DNA of 64,000 nucleotides from Streptomonospora nanhaiensis (lineage in GTDB: Bacteria > Actinomycetota > Actinomycetes > Streptosporangiales > Streptosporangiaceae). Positions within the stretch are counted from its first letter, which is position 1; every line of letters starts with the position of its first letter. Positions 44,707-52,901 of this stretch are shown here, in pieces. The notes beneath the pieces were generated by a model. The model had not been told where the DNA came from and did no database searches. It saw only the letters and a list, made by a program, of their open reading frames with translations. The stretch covers positions 2,232,001 through 2,296,000 of the forward strand of contig NZ_CP113264.1 in assembly GCF_026642255.1 (NCBI RefSeq), written 5' to 3'. The translations under genes were made by a program, and so were the position numbers.

Positions 44707-45402
44707 TCACCCACGTCCCGTCTCGTCGCCCGGTACCCGCGGCGGTCCGTCCGGCCGCTCGGGGAGGGAGTCCGGTTCGCGGCCGTGCCCGACCACGTGC
44801 AGGACGTCGTCCTCCTCCAGGCGCACGTCGGACCCGGCGAGGACGATCCGTCCCCGCCGTACCAGGTACACCACCCGCAGCGGGGCGGCCTCCTCGAGTT
44901 CGCCGACGCGGGCGCCCGCCCACCCCTTCGGCAGCGGCGCCTCGTTCATCGCCAGCGTCCCGGACGCGTCCTGCCACTCCGGGCCCGCGGTGAGCCGGTC
45001 GTCGCCCGGCACCATCCGGCGCAGGAAGGCGTCGGCCGTCCACCGCACCGTCGCGACGGTGGGGATGCCCAGGCGCTGGTAGACCTCCGCGCGGCGCGGG
45101 TCGTAGATCCGCGCCACCACGTTCTCGACCCCGAACGCCTCGCGCGCCACCCGGGCGGCGATGATGTTGGAGTTGTCGCCGTTGCTGACCGCGGCGAACG
45201 CGCCCGCACGGTCGATCCCGGCGGACATCAGGACCTCTCGGTCGTGCCCCGCGCCGCGGACCGCGTGCTTGGAGACGGAGCCGCGCAGCCGCCGGAAAGC
45301 CTCGGGGTCCTGGTCGATCACCGCCACGGTGTGGCCCAGGTCCACCAGCGTGTGCGCCAGCGTGGATCCCACGCGACCGCACCCCATGATCACGATGTGC
45401 AC
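44707..45402 (-). CDS. ceoB: TrkA-type potassium uptake regulatory protein (CeoB-like)
   Basis: 231 residues from GTG 45402 (VHIVIMGCGRVGSTLAH). RCK/TrkA-N domain with GCGRVG and VIDQDPEAF, ligand contacts VARIYDPRRAEVY, then a TrkA-C domain near 150-215. The two adjacent RCK proteins form the CeoB/CeoC pair known from M. tuberculosis and would gate a K+ (or amino-acid) permease. No permease gene is next to them here: the upstream neighbour is the divergent RNA methyltransferase. Confidence 0.92.
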   Translation of the reverse strand: MHIVIMGCGRVGSTLAHTLVDLGHTVAVIDQDPEAFRRLRGSVSKHAVRGAGHDREVLMSAGIDRAGAFAAVSNGDNSNIIAARVAREAFGVENVVARIYDPRRAEVYQRLGIPTVATVRWTADAFLRRMVPGDDRLTAGPEWQDASGTLAMNEAPLPKGWAGARVGELEEAAPLRVVYLVRRGRIVLAGSDVRLEEDDVLHVVGHGREPDSLPERPDGPPRVPGDETGRG

Positions 45403-45627
45403 CTCGCCCGCACTCCCGTCGAGACAGCCGCACGCTGTGGTCCCGCGTGCCCTCACCGTCACACCATGGCACACATCGGTCCGGCGCGCGCGACGGCCCC
45501 CGGCCCTCGCGTACACGGCTGAACAGCGCGGGCGGTACCCGAGGACAGGTAGATTGGGGACGCTTGGTGGCTGTGCGCGCAGGGTCACCCGGAACGTGAC
45601 CCGACCCGACCACCCAAGGACGAAGCG

Positions 45628-46920
45628 ATGACCCGTGTGGGCAATGAGTTCGAGCTGACAGTAGACGACGTGGCGCACGGGGGCTGGTGTGTGGGCCGCC
45701 ACAACGACCAGGTCGTCTTCGTCCGCCACGCCCTCCCGGGCGAGCGGGTCCGCGTCCGCGTCACCGAGGAGACCACGCGGTTCCTGCGCGGCGAGGCCGT
45801 CGACGTCCTGTCCGCCTCCCCGGACCGGGTCGAGGCCCCCTGCGAGTTCTCCGGCCCCGGCAAGTGCGGGGGCTGCGACTGGCAGCACGCCTCCCTGGAG
45901 GCCCAGCGCCGGCTCAAGGGCGAGGTCGTCGCCGAGCAGCTGCGCCACATCGCCGGCATCGAGCGCGCCGTCGTCGTCGAGGAGCTTCCCGGCACCCCCG
46001 ACGGCCTGGGCTGGCGCACGCGGGTCCGCTTCTCCGTGGACACCGACGGCCACGCGGGGCTGCGGCGCCACCGCTCCCACGACATCGAGCCGGTCGACCG
46101 CTGCCTGATCGCGCACCCCGGTGTGGCCGAACTGGGCGTCACCGACGTGACGTGGGAGGACACCAAGGACGTGGAGGCCGTCGCCTCCTCGACCTGCGCC
46201 GACCGCGCCGTCGTCATCACCCCCACCAAGGCCAGGCTGAGCGCGCTCCCCGACCTCAAGGCGTCCAGCGCTGTGCTGCGCCGCTTCAAGGGCGGGCGCG
46301 TGCAGCAGGTGAAGGGCCGCCGCGGGGTGCGCGAGACCGTCAACGGCCGCGAGTTCCGTGTCAGCGCGGGCGGCTTCTGGCAGGTCCACCCGGCGGCGGG
46401 CGTGACCCTCACCGACGCGGTGCTGGCGGCGCTGGAGCCCAAGCCCGGCGAGACCGCCATGGACCTGTACTGCGGCGCCGGGCTGTTCACCGGCGCCCTG
46501 GGCGACGCCGTGGGTCCGGAGGGCCGCGTCATGGGCGTGGAGAGCGGCGCCGAGGCCGTCCGCGACGCCCGCTACAACCTCAAGGACCTGGAGCAGGTCC
46601 GCGTCGAGCAGAACGACGTGGCCGCCCAGCTGCGCGAGTGGGCCGACGTGCGGGCCGACGTCGTCGCCCTGGACCCGCCCCGCGCGGGCGCCGGGACCAA
46701 GGTCGTCCGCTCCATCGCCGGGACGCGTCCGCGCAGGATCGCCTACGTCTCCTGCGACCCCGCCACGCTCGCCCGCGACATCGCGGAGTTCGCGCGTTCC
46801 GGGTACAACCTGGTGGACCTGAGGGCGTTCGACGCCTTCCCGATGACGCACCACGTGGAGTGCCTGGCGGTGCTGGAGCCCGTGAACCCGGCCCGCCGCC
46901 ACCGCGAGGACCAGGGCTAG
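45628..46920 (+). CDS. TRAM-domain class I RNA methyltransferase (RumA/TrmA family)
   Basis: 430 residues, ribosome site AAGGA. N-terminal TRAM domain (about 8-62), then an iron-sulfur cysteine cluster C72-x7-C80-x2-C83 with a candidate fourth cysteine in DRCLIAHP. The SAM-binding domain follows with DLYCGAGLFT, and the C-terminal catalytic cysteine C376 is in YVSCDPATLARD. The enzyme makes 5-methyluridine in 23S rRNA or tRNA; position not assignable. A -10-like TAGATT at about 45550 marks the promoter. The same gene flanks ceoB in other actinobacteria. Confidence 0.94.
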   Translation: MTRVGNEFELTVDDVAHGGWCVGRHNDQVVFVRHALPGERVRVRVTEETTRFLRGEAVDVLSASPDRVEAPCEFSGPGKCGGCDWQHASLEAQRRLKGEVVAEQLRHIAGIERAVVVEELPGTPDGLGWRTRVRFSVDTDGHAGLRRHRSHDIEPVDRCLIAHPGVAELGVTDVTWEDTKDVEAVASSTCADRAVVITPTKARLSALPDLKASSAVLRRFKGGRVQQVKGRRGVRETVNGREFRVSAGGFWQVHPAAGVTLTDAVLAALEPKPGETAMDLYCGAGLFTGALGDAVGPEGRVMGVESGAEAVRDARYNLKDLEQVRVEQNDVAAQLREWADVRADVVALDPPRAGAGTKVVRSIAGTRPRRIAYVSCDPATLARDIAEFARSGYNLVDLRAFDAFPMTHHVECLAVLEPVNPARRHREDQG

Positions 46921-46924
46921 GGGG

Positions 46925-46949
46925 ACCGGGGCCGCGGTCCCGGCCCCGT
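46925..46949 (+). terminator. Hairpin after RNA methyltransferase gene
   Basis: ACCGGGGCCG pairs with CGGCCCCG(T) around a CGGTCC loop, a few bases after the stop. Confidence 0.55.
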
Positions 46950-47036
46950 CGAACCCTCCGTGACCCGGGGCCCGTTCCGGCGCCGGCCGCCGTACAGTGG
47001 CCGGGTACACGGGAGACCGAAGGGAACGCACAGGCC

Positions 47037-47417
47037 ATGGCACACGACACGAGGATCCCCGGGCCCGACCACCCCATCACCGTCGAACCCACCACCGGGC
47101 GGGTCGTGGTGCGCGTCGGCGGGCTGGTCGTCGCCGACACCACTGCCGCGCTGACCCTGCTCGAGGCGGACTACCGGCCCGTCCAGTACGTCCCGCTCGC
47201 CGACGTCGACCGCTCCCTCCTGCGGCGCACGCAGACCTCCACCTACTGCCCCTTCAAGGGGACCGCCGCCTACTACACGCTCGCGGTGCCGGGCGGCGAG
47301 GAGCTCACCGACGCCGTGTGGACCTACGAGGAGCCGTACCAGATCGTCGCCGAGATCGGCTCGTACCTCGCCTTCTACCCCGGCCGGATCGAGATCGAGG
47401 TCGACGCCCCGGGCTGA
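47037..47417 (+). CDS. DUF427 domain protein
   Basis: 126 residues, ribosome site GAAGGGA. Complete DUF427 beta-fold with ITVEPTTGRVVVRVGGLVVADT, the YRPVQYVPLADVD segment and the conserved STYCPFKGTAAYYTL, ending WTYEEPYQIVAEIGSYLAFYP. The cysteine and lysine of CPFKG are the most conserved polar residues. Cytoplasmic protein; biochemical role unsettled. Confidence 0.94.
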   Translation: MAHDTRIPGPDHPITVEPTTGRVVVRVGGLVVADTTAALTLLEADYRPVQYVPLADVDRSLLRRTQTSTYCPFKGTAAYYTLAVPGGEELTDAVWTYEEPYQIVAEIGSYLAFYPGRIEIEVDAPG

Positions 47418-47432
47418 GGCCCACGCGTCGGG

Positions 47433-47455
47433 GCCCGGGGCGCACTACCCCGGGC
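47433..47455. terminator. Hairpin between DUF427 and EamA genes
   Basis: GCCCGGGG/CCCCGGGC, 8 bp, 7-base loop. Confidence 0.6.
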
Positions 47456-47671
47456 GCTGCTGCGTCCGCGCCCCTCCCCGTTCCGTGGAGGCGTACCGCG
47501 GTGCGATCCCGGACGCGGAGCGGGTGCCGGGCCTGTCTGCGCTCTCCGGTCTGCGGTTCGCAGGGAGGGAGGCGGCACCGGCCTCCGCCCCCGTCATCGG
47601 GGAGCACCGTGGTCCGGGCCCCTTCTCCGACGGTCCAGCCGCCGGGCCGGGGGAGGCGGCGGTCCGGCGGC

Positions 47672-48610
47672 TCAGCCGCGGCGGCGGGCGGGCGCGCGCA
47701 GGACGGCCAGGCCGAGGGCGAGCACGGCGAGCCCGGCCCAGGACACCGCGGACAGCCGCTCACCGACCACGGCCACTCCCAGCAGGGCGGCCACGGCGGG
47801 CTCCGCGAGGGTCAGCGTGGTCGCCACGGAGGCGGAGGCGTGCCGCAGGCCGTGCCCGAACAGGCGGTAGGCCAGGAACACGGTGAACACCGCCAGGTAC
47901 AGGGCGACCAGTGCGCCGTCCACCGTGGCCAGCCAGGCCGCTCCGGTGGCCGCCACCACGGGCAGGACGGCGATCCCGCCGCCCGCGAACATGGTGCCCA
48001 TCACGGCGGGGGAGGGATGGCCCCGCCGGATCAGGCGTTCGGCGACGAGCGCGTAGGCGGAGTAGGAGAACCCGGCGGCCAGCGCCAGGAGCACCCCGGT
48101 CGGGCGTACCGGTGTCCCGCCCGCGCCGAGCTCCGAGCCCAGCACGAGGACCGCGCAGCCCAGGACCGCGGAGGCGGTCGCGACCGTCCACCGCGCGGTG
48201 GGCCGGGCCTGCCCGGTGAGCCAGGCCAGCAGGCCGGAGAAGACCGGTGCGCTGCCGAGAGTGATCACCGTGGCGACCGCGACCCCCGCGTGCGCCACGG
48301 CCGGGTAGAAGGACAGCGGGTACCCGGCGACGGCGAGGGCCCCGAGGGCGAGGGCCCAGCGGGTGGGCCGGTCGCTCCGGGCCAGGAGGGCGGTGGAGCC
48401 CCTCCCGGTGAGGAACAGGAGCAGGCCGCCCAGGACCAGGCCGGCCGCGCCGATCGCGGCGGCGGGCGCCTCGGCCGGGGCGAAGGAGGCGGCGGTTCCG
48501 GTGGTGCCCCACAGGACCGCCGCGGCGAGGATCGGCAGGGGCCCCTGGAGCGGGGGCGCGGCGGGGGTGCGGGTCGGTGCGCCGGACCGGGAAGGGGAGT
48601 GTTCTGGCAC
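47672..48610 (-). CDS. EamA/DMT family transporter
   Basis: 312 residues from GTG 48610, with AAGGA upstream. Ten hydrophobic helices in two EamA repeats (about 25-150 and 168-305); characteristic LWGTTGTAASFAP start and LAEPAVAALLGVAVVGERLS near the end. Drug/metabolite or amino-acid exporter. A candidate leader peptide (48744-48791) lies in its 5' region. Confidence 0.92.
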   Translation of the reverse strand: MPEHSPSRSGAPTRTPAAPPLQGPLPILAAAVLWGTTGTAASFAPAEAPAAAIGAAGLVLGGLLLFLTGRGSTALLARSDRPTRWALALGALAVAGYPLSFYPAVAHAGVAVATVITLGSAPVFSGLLAWLTGQARPTARWTVATASAVLGCAVLVLGSELGAGGTPVRPTGVLLALAAGFSYSAYALVAERLIRRGHPSPAVMGTMFAGGGIAVLPVVAATGAAWLATVDGALVALYLAVFTVFLAYRLFGHGLRHASASVATTLTLAEPAVAALLGVAVVGERLSAVSWAGLAVLALGLAVLRAPARRRG

Positions 48611-48733
48611 GGTGGTTCCTTCGTCGTCGTGTGTTTCGGCGGCGGCGAAACGGGCGCACGACGGGGGGCGACCCGGGTGCGGTCACCGGGGGTCGCCGTT
48701 CAAGCTCTCCGACGGGGTCAGGAAAGGGTGTGC

Positions 48734-48753
48734 GTGCGCCCGCTCAGGCGCAC
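48734..48753 (-). promoter_or_regulatory. Hairpin overlapping the leader peptide stop
   Basis: Perfect 7-bp stem GTGCGCC (minus strand, 48753-48747) with GGCGCAC (48740-48734), loop of six bases containing the leader TGA. A ribosome at the leader stop would disrupt it. No T-run follows, so it may act on translation or with Rho. Confidence 0.4.
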
Positions 48754-48791
48754 AGCGGCGGAAGCACGACGTGCCAGTAGTGGTTCTTCAC
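48744..48791 (-). CDS. Candidate 15-residue leader peptide upstream of EamA transporter
   Basis: Frame GTG 48791 to TGA 48744 encodes VKNHYWHVVLPPLCA. The -10-like TAGCAT (48798-48803, minus strand) is six bases from the GTG, the arrangement of a leaderless transcript. The stop codon lies in the loop of a 7-bp hairpin. His, Tyr, Trp, a Pro-Pro pair and Cys in so short a peptide resemble attenuation or stalling leaders. Not recognised as a named family. Confidence 0.45.
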   Translation of the reverse strand: MKNHYWHVVLPPLCA

Positions 48792-48952
48792 ACGGCCATG
48801 CTAGGACGTCCCCCGCCCCGGGCCGCGGGCGGGGTGCCCGCCCCCGCCCCGGGGCGCGGCCGCGGCAGGCGGGGTCCGGGCGGTGCGCCGCGTGCCGTTC
48901 CGCGTCCCGCCGGGCGGGCGCGGGGACCGTCCGACGCGGGCACGGAACGTCC

Positions 48953-50101
48953 TCAGCGCTGCGCCGCCCCGTCTCCCGCGTCGTCCCCGGGGCCGTCACC
49001 GTGCTTGCCGCGGCGGGCGAGGTACAGGGCCGCGCCGCCCCCGCCCAGGGCGAGGACCCCGGCGGTCACCAGGCCGGCCAGGGCGCCGCCGGTCAGGGGC
49101 AGGGCCGCGGGACCGTCGGCGGCGCCGACGGGGTCCGGGCTCTCCCGGGCCGCGGGCGGCTCCCCGCCGGTGTCCCTGCTCCCGTCCGCGGGGGCGTCCC
49201 CGTCGGCCCGGGCGCCGCCGTCCGGGGCGCCCCCGTCCGCGTCCGTCCCGTCCCCGCTGTCCGAGCCGTCGGAGGGTTCCCCGGCCTCCGGGGAGGCGGG
49301 GTCCTCCCGGACGGCGGCGGTGTCGTCCCCGCCGGATCCGTCCCCGCCGTCGGCGTCCTCCCCGCCGTCGGCCCCGGGGGCCCCTCCGTCGCCGAGGCAG
49401 TCCACGGCGACGGCGCCGAGCTCCAGGGCGAACAGCTCGGCCCCGCCCGCGGAGGCCGTGATGGAGGTGGACACCTCGCCGCGCCCGGCGGAGGGGTCCT
49501 CCGGCACGCGGGTCAGGACGGTGACGTCGGCCGTCGTGTCGAGGCCGGGGATGTCCACGGTGGCGTTCACCTCGGGGGCGTCGGCCGTGATCGGCGTCCC
49601 GAAGACGGAGATGACGCGGTCGTCCTCCGCGGAGCTCCCGATCGTGTTCTCCCAGGCGAGGTCGCCCGAGAAGTCGCACCTGACGGAGTTGTGCAGCGAG
49701 GTCAGGCTGACGGCGGGTTCGTCATGGCCCGGAAGGTCCAGCGTGAAACCGCCGCCGAGGGCGGAGACCGCCTCGGCGCGGCCGTCCCCGGCGGCGGTGG
49801 TGTTGACGCGGGACTCGACGGGCCCGCCGGTCCCCACGAGCGCGCCGACGCCGCCGCGGTCGGCGGAGAAGTCGGCGGACGGGTAGTCGCCCCCCACGTC
49901 CGATCCGACGTAGACCCTGCCCCAGGACCCCTCCGTCACGGAGCCGCCCCCGTGGTGGGACAGGCTGACGAGGGTGCTGCCGGCCGTCGCCGGGAAGTGC
50001 TCGTCGGCGTGGGCGGGCGCGGTCGCGCCGAGGGCCAGGGCGGCCGCGCCGACGACGGCGGCGGGGCGCACGATACGCGTGAGAGTACGGGGAACAGACA
50101 A
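48953..50101 (-). CDS. Secreted LPLTGG cell-wall-anchored or membrane-anchored protein
   Basis: 382 residues from TTG 50101, preceded by AAGGGG. A Sec signal (RIVRPAAVVGAAALALGATAPAHA) is followed by a globular domain of about 190 residues with two cysteines (VRCDFSGDL and VDCLGDG). Then come about 90 residues of Asp/Gly/Pro/Ser low complexity, a sorting motif LPLTGG, a hydrophobic helix and the basic tail RRGKHG. This is a classic sortase substrate layout, or a membrane anchor if no fitting sortase exists. Ligand or function unknown. The frame extends upstream to 50186 (MSELLIIVS...), but that would hide the signal peptide. Confidence 0.82.
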   Translation of the reverse strand: MSVPRTLTRIVRPAAVVGAAALALGATAPAHADEHFPATAGSTLVSLSHHGGGSVTEGSWGRVYVGSDVGGDYPSADFSADRGGVGALVGTGGPVESRVNTTAAGDGRAEAVSALGGGFTLDLPGHDEPAVSLTSLHNSVRCDFSGDLAWENTIGSSAEDDRVISVFGTPITADAPEVNATVDIPGLDTTADVTVLTRVPEDPSAGRGEVSTSITASAGGAELFALELGAVAVDCLGDGGAPGADGGEDADGGDGSGGDDTAAVREDPASPEAGEPSDGSDSGDGTDADGGAPDGGARADGDAPADGSRDTGGEPPAARESPDPVGAADGPAALPLTGGALAGLVTAGVLALGGGGAALYLARRGKHGDGPGDDAGDGAAQR

Positions 50102-50301
50102 GGAACGCCCCTTGCTCGCGGGAGGGATCAACTCCAGAAGGGATGGAAGCCCATAAAAGCTGACAATGATCAACAATTCGGACATTCGCGAGTGTAGTTG
50201 ACCCTGACCACCGGGGAAGGGACGGCGCGGTTTTGTGGCGCGGTTAATAACCCCTGGTCGGACCGGGTTCGATGGCAGCGTGTGCCGCCGTCGGGCGCCG
50301 G

Positions 50302-51930
50302 TCAGGCGCACACGGGCCCGGAGGCCGGATTCGCGTGATAGGCCATGTCCGTCCCGGAGAGCAGCCTGTCCCAGTCGCGCTGCGCCGGGCTCTCGTGCGG
50401 GGACCCGCGCAGCGGGATGCCCAGGAGGCCGGCCAGCTCCTCCGTGCGCCCGCGGGGCGAGGAGAGCTCCTCCCAGTGGTCCCGGAGGACCTCGGACACC
50501 CGCTCCTCGGGCAGTTCCAGGAGGACGTGCAGCACTTCGAGGTCCTGCTGGGAGGGGGAGTACTCCCCCAGGAACATCCCGCTCCTGCTCCGCCGGTCGT
50601 CGTCTCCGGACTTCGGGTCCAGCCCCGCCATCCACGCGGCCAGGAGCAGGCGCGACTGCCCGTCGGCCCGGCACAGCGACTCCCAGAGGGGGGTGAGGCC
50701 GAAGACGGCGCGGGCGGTCCCGTCCAGGATGTCCAGGCGCCACCACGGCCCGTCGGTGAAGCGCACGTCGTAGACCACGACCCTGGACGGCGGGAGGCCG
50801 GCCGGGTCGCGGTCGAAGCGCGTGCTGTCCTGCCACACCACGGGCATGTCGTCGGCCGCGGATTCCGGCAGGGCCGCCAGCACGGGTCCGAGGACCGCGT
50901 GCCATTGCTCCACCCACGGCTCGTATCCGGGCATGGGGCAGTAGGTGACCCCCTCCCGCGTCCGGCAGGAGACGGTGTCGGCGCCGTACAGGAGGCGGTC
51001 CGACACGGGGACCCCCCAGGTGTAGGCGGTGGCCCCGTGGGCTGCGGTGCCGCCGGCGCCGGCCAGGAGCACGAGGGCCGTGCCCAGGGCCGCAGCCCGG
51101 GACGCCCTCCGCCCCGTCGCGGCCAGGGCCAGCGCCACCAGCCCCAGGACTGCCAGCCCCAGGTAGGCCGCGTACAGCTGGACCAGGACGGGGACGCCGG
51201 GGGAGTGCACCGGGAACGGGTCGACGGCCATGAGGGCCAGCGACTGCACCCGGGTGACGACCCTGTCGACGCTCTGGGCCGTGTCGAAGGCCGTGATCGT
51301 GTACAGGCCGTAGGTGGGCACGACCAGTGCGATCAGCAGGAGCGGGGTGTACGACCGGGTCCAGGCGACGAGCGCCATCGCCCCCGCCGGGCCGACCAGC
51401 ACCACGACGAACGGCGTCAGGTGGGACAGCGGGTGCACCAGGCCCGGCACCGGTCCCGCGTACTGCCACGCGTCCAGCGCCAGGAGCGCCGCCACGCACG
51501 CCCAGCCGACCAGCGCGGCGCCCGCGCCCACCGCCAGGAAGCGGCCCGCCCGACCCAGCGGGCCGACGGGGCTCCGTCCGTAGCGGACCTCGCGGATGGC
51601 GGGGAAGGTCACAGCGGCGAACAGGCCCAGGGCCACGATCAGCGCCGACGTCACGGCGCTCTCGTACAGGTCGGACCTGGTGTGCACGAGGGGCTGGTTC
51701 GCGGTCGAGAGGGCCATGAGCACCGCAAGGGCCCCGGCGACGAGGAGGAACGGGCTGACGAGCAGCCGCAGCGCCGTGAACCACGACAGCCGCCCGAAGG
51801 TGAGGGCGCTCCCGGTGAGGGGCCCGGCGCCCCGGGACCCCGCGGCCGCGGTCCGGGGCCTCCCGGGCCCCGCGCCGGGGGGACCGCCGCCGGGCCCCTC
51901 CCCGCCGCGGCCCGTGACGGCTCCGCTCAT
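50302..51930 (-). CDS. ABC transporter-associated membrane protein (permease partner)
   Basis: 542 residues. A Gly/Pro-rich N-terminus, about seven hydrophobic segments between residues 45 and 305, then a roughly 230-residue soluble C-terminal part with two cysteines (VSCRTREGVTYC), likely outside the membrane. No standard ABC-2 permease motif is obvious. It overlaps the ATP-binding gene by four bases (ATGA) and is last in the sigma/anti-sigma/ABC operon, so it is most likely the membrane half of that transporter. Confidence 0.8.
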   Translation of the reverse strand: MSGAVTGRGGEGPGGGPPGAGPGRPRTAAAGSRGAGPLTGSALTFGRLSWFTALRLLVSPFLLVAGALAVLMALSTANQPLVHTRSDLYESAVTSALIVALGLFAAVTFPAIREVRYGRSPVGPLGRAGRFLAVGAGAALVGWACVAALLALDAWQYAGPVPGLVHPLSHLTPFVVVLVGPAGAMALVAWTRSYTPLLLIALVVPTYGLYTITAFDTAQSVDRVVTRVQSLALMAVDPFPVHSPGVPVLVQLYAAYLGLAVLGLVALALAATGRRASRAAALGTALVLLAGAGGTAAHGATAYTWGVPVSDRLLYGADTVSCRTREGVTYCPMPGYEPWVEQWHAVLGPVLAALPESAADDMPVVWQDSTRFDRDPAGLPPSRVVVYDVRFTDGPWWRLDILDGTARAVFGLTPLWESLCRADGQSRLLLAAWMAGLDPKSGDDDRRSRSGMFLGEYSPSQQDLEVLHVLLELPEERVSEVLRDHWEELSSPRGRTEELAGLLGIPLRGSPHESPAQRDWDRLLSGTDMAYHANPASGPVCA

Positions 51931-52901
51931 CGTGCGCACTGCTCCAGCCCGAGGTCCCGGTCCACGCCGGTCAGCAGCAGGTAGGCGTCCTCCAGGGTGG
52001 GCTCGACCGGGACGAGCCCGCCGTCGCCGGACCCCCCGGGCGCACCCGCGGGCGAAGGGCCGCGACCGGATCCCGCCACGGTGAGCACCCGGTACCGGCC
52101 GTCGGCCAGGCGCCAGGCCGTGTGCCCCTCGCCCGGGTGCCCGGACCTCTCCCAGACGTGGCCGCGGGCGCGGTCCACCAGCTGCCCCGGGGTGCCGTCG
52201 AAGATGATCCTCCCCCCGTCCAGGCAGAGCACGCGCTGGCACAGGGCCGCCACGTCCTCGATCTGGTGGGTGGACAGCACCACGGTGCTGTGCACCGCGA
52301 GCTCCGACACCAGGCCGCGGAACCGGATGCGCTGCTCCGGGTCCAGGCCGATGGTCGGTTCGTCCAGCAGGAGGAGCTCCGGGTCGCCGAGCAGGGCCGC
52401 GGCCAGGCCGAGCCGCTGGCGCATCCCGCCCGAGAGGCGCCGGACGCGGCTGTGGCGGCGGTCGTAGAGGCCGACCCGCCGCAGGCCGCGCCGCACCTCC
52501 TCGTGGCGTGCCCGGCGCCCGCCGAGCTCCTTGAGAACCGCCATGTAGTCCAGCAGCCCGAACGCGGTGAAGTAGGGGTAGAACTCGGGGTTCTGCGGCA
52601 GGTAGCCGAGGCGGCGCCGGATCTCGGTGCGCTCGGCGGCCCGCTCGGGGTTGCGCCCGAGCACGCTGACCTCGCCCCGGGTGGCCTCCAGGTCCGTGGC
52701 CAGGCACCGCAGCAGTGTGGTCTTGCCCGCCCCGTTGCGGCCGAGCAGGCCGGTCACCCCGGGGCCCAGGTCCAGGTCCACGCCGTCCAGGGCGGTGCGG
52801 GCGCCGTACCGGCGGACCAGGCCCCGGATCCGGACGGAGGGCGCGCCGGAGGGGGAGGGCGCGGCGCCCCCCGTCCCGGTTCCCGCGGTCTCCGCGCTCA
52901 T
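51927..52901 (-). CDS. ABC transporter ATP-binding protein
   Basis: 324 residues. Walker A GRNGAGKTT at residues 54-62, Q-loop YLPQNPEFYPYFT, signature LSGGMRQRL, Walker B LLLLDEPTIGLDP and H-loop VVLSTHQIED are complete. A C-terminal extension ends with the PTLEDAYLLLTG motif common to ABC-2 exporters. Overlaps the anti-sigma gene (ATGA) and the membrane-partner gene, giving a tightly coupled operon. Confidence 0.94.
   Translation of the reverse strand: MSAETAGTGTGGAAPSPSGAPSVRIRGLVRRYGARTALDGVDLDLGPGVTGLLGRNGAGKTTLLRCLATDLEATRGEVSVLGRNPERAAERTEIRRRLGYLPQNPEFYPYFTAFGLLDYMAVLKELGGRRARHEEVRRGLRRVGLYDRRHSRVRRLSGGMRQRLGLAAALLGDPELLLLDEPTIGLDPEQRIRFRGLVSELAVHSTVVLSTHQIEDVAALCQRVLCLDGGRIIFDGTPGQLVDRARGHVWERSGHPGEGHTAWRLADGRYRVLTVAGSGRGPSPAGAPGGSGDGGLVPVEPTLEDAYLLLTGVDRDLGLEQCAR

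Larger units (their letters stand above)
48611..48952. other. Leader region of the EamA gene and tail of the LPLTGG gene
   Basis: Carries a -10 box, a 15-codon frame and a hairpin (separate entries) read toward the EamA gene. The stretch 48805-48952 is GC-rich non-coding sequence downstream of the LPLTGG gene, with no clear hairpin terminator recognised. Confidence 0.5.
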
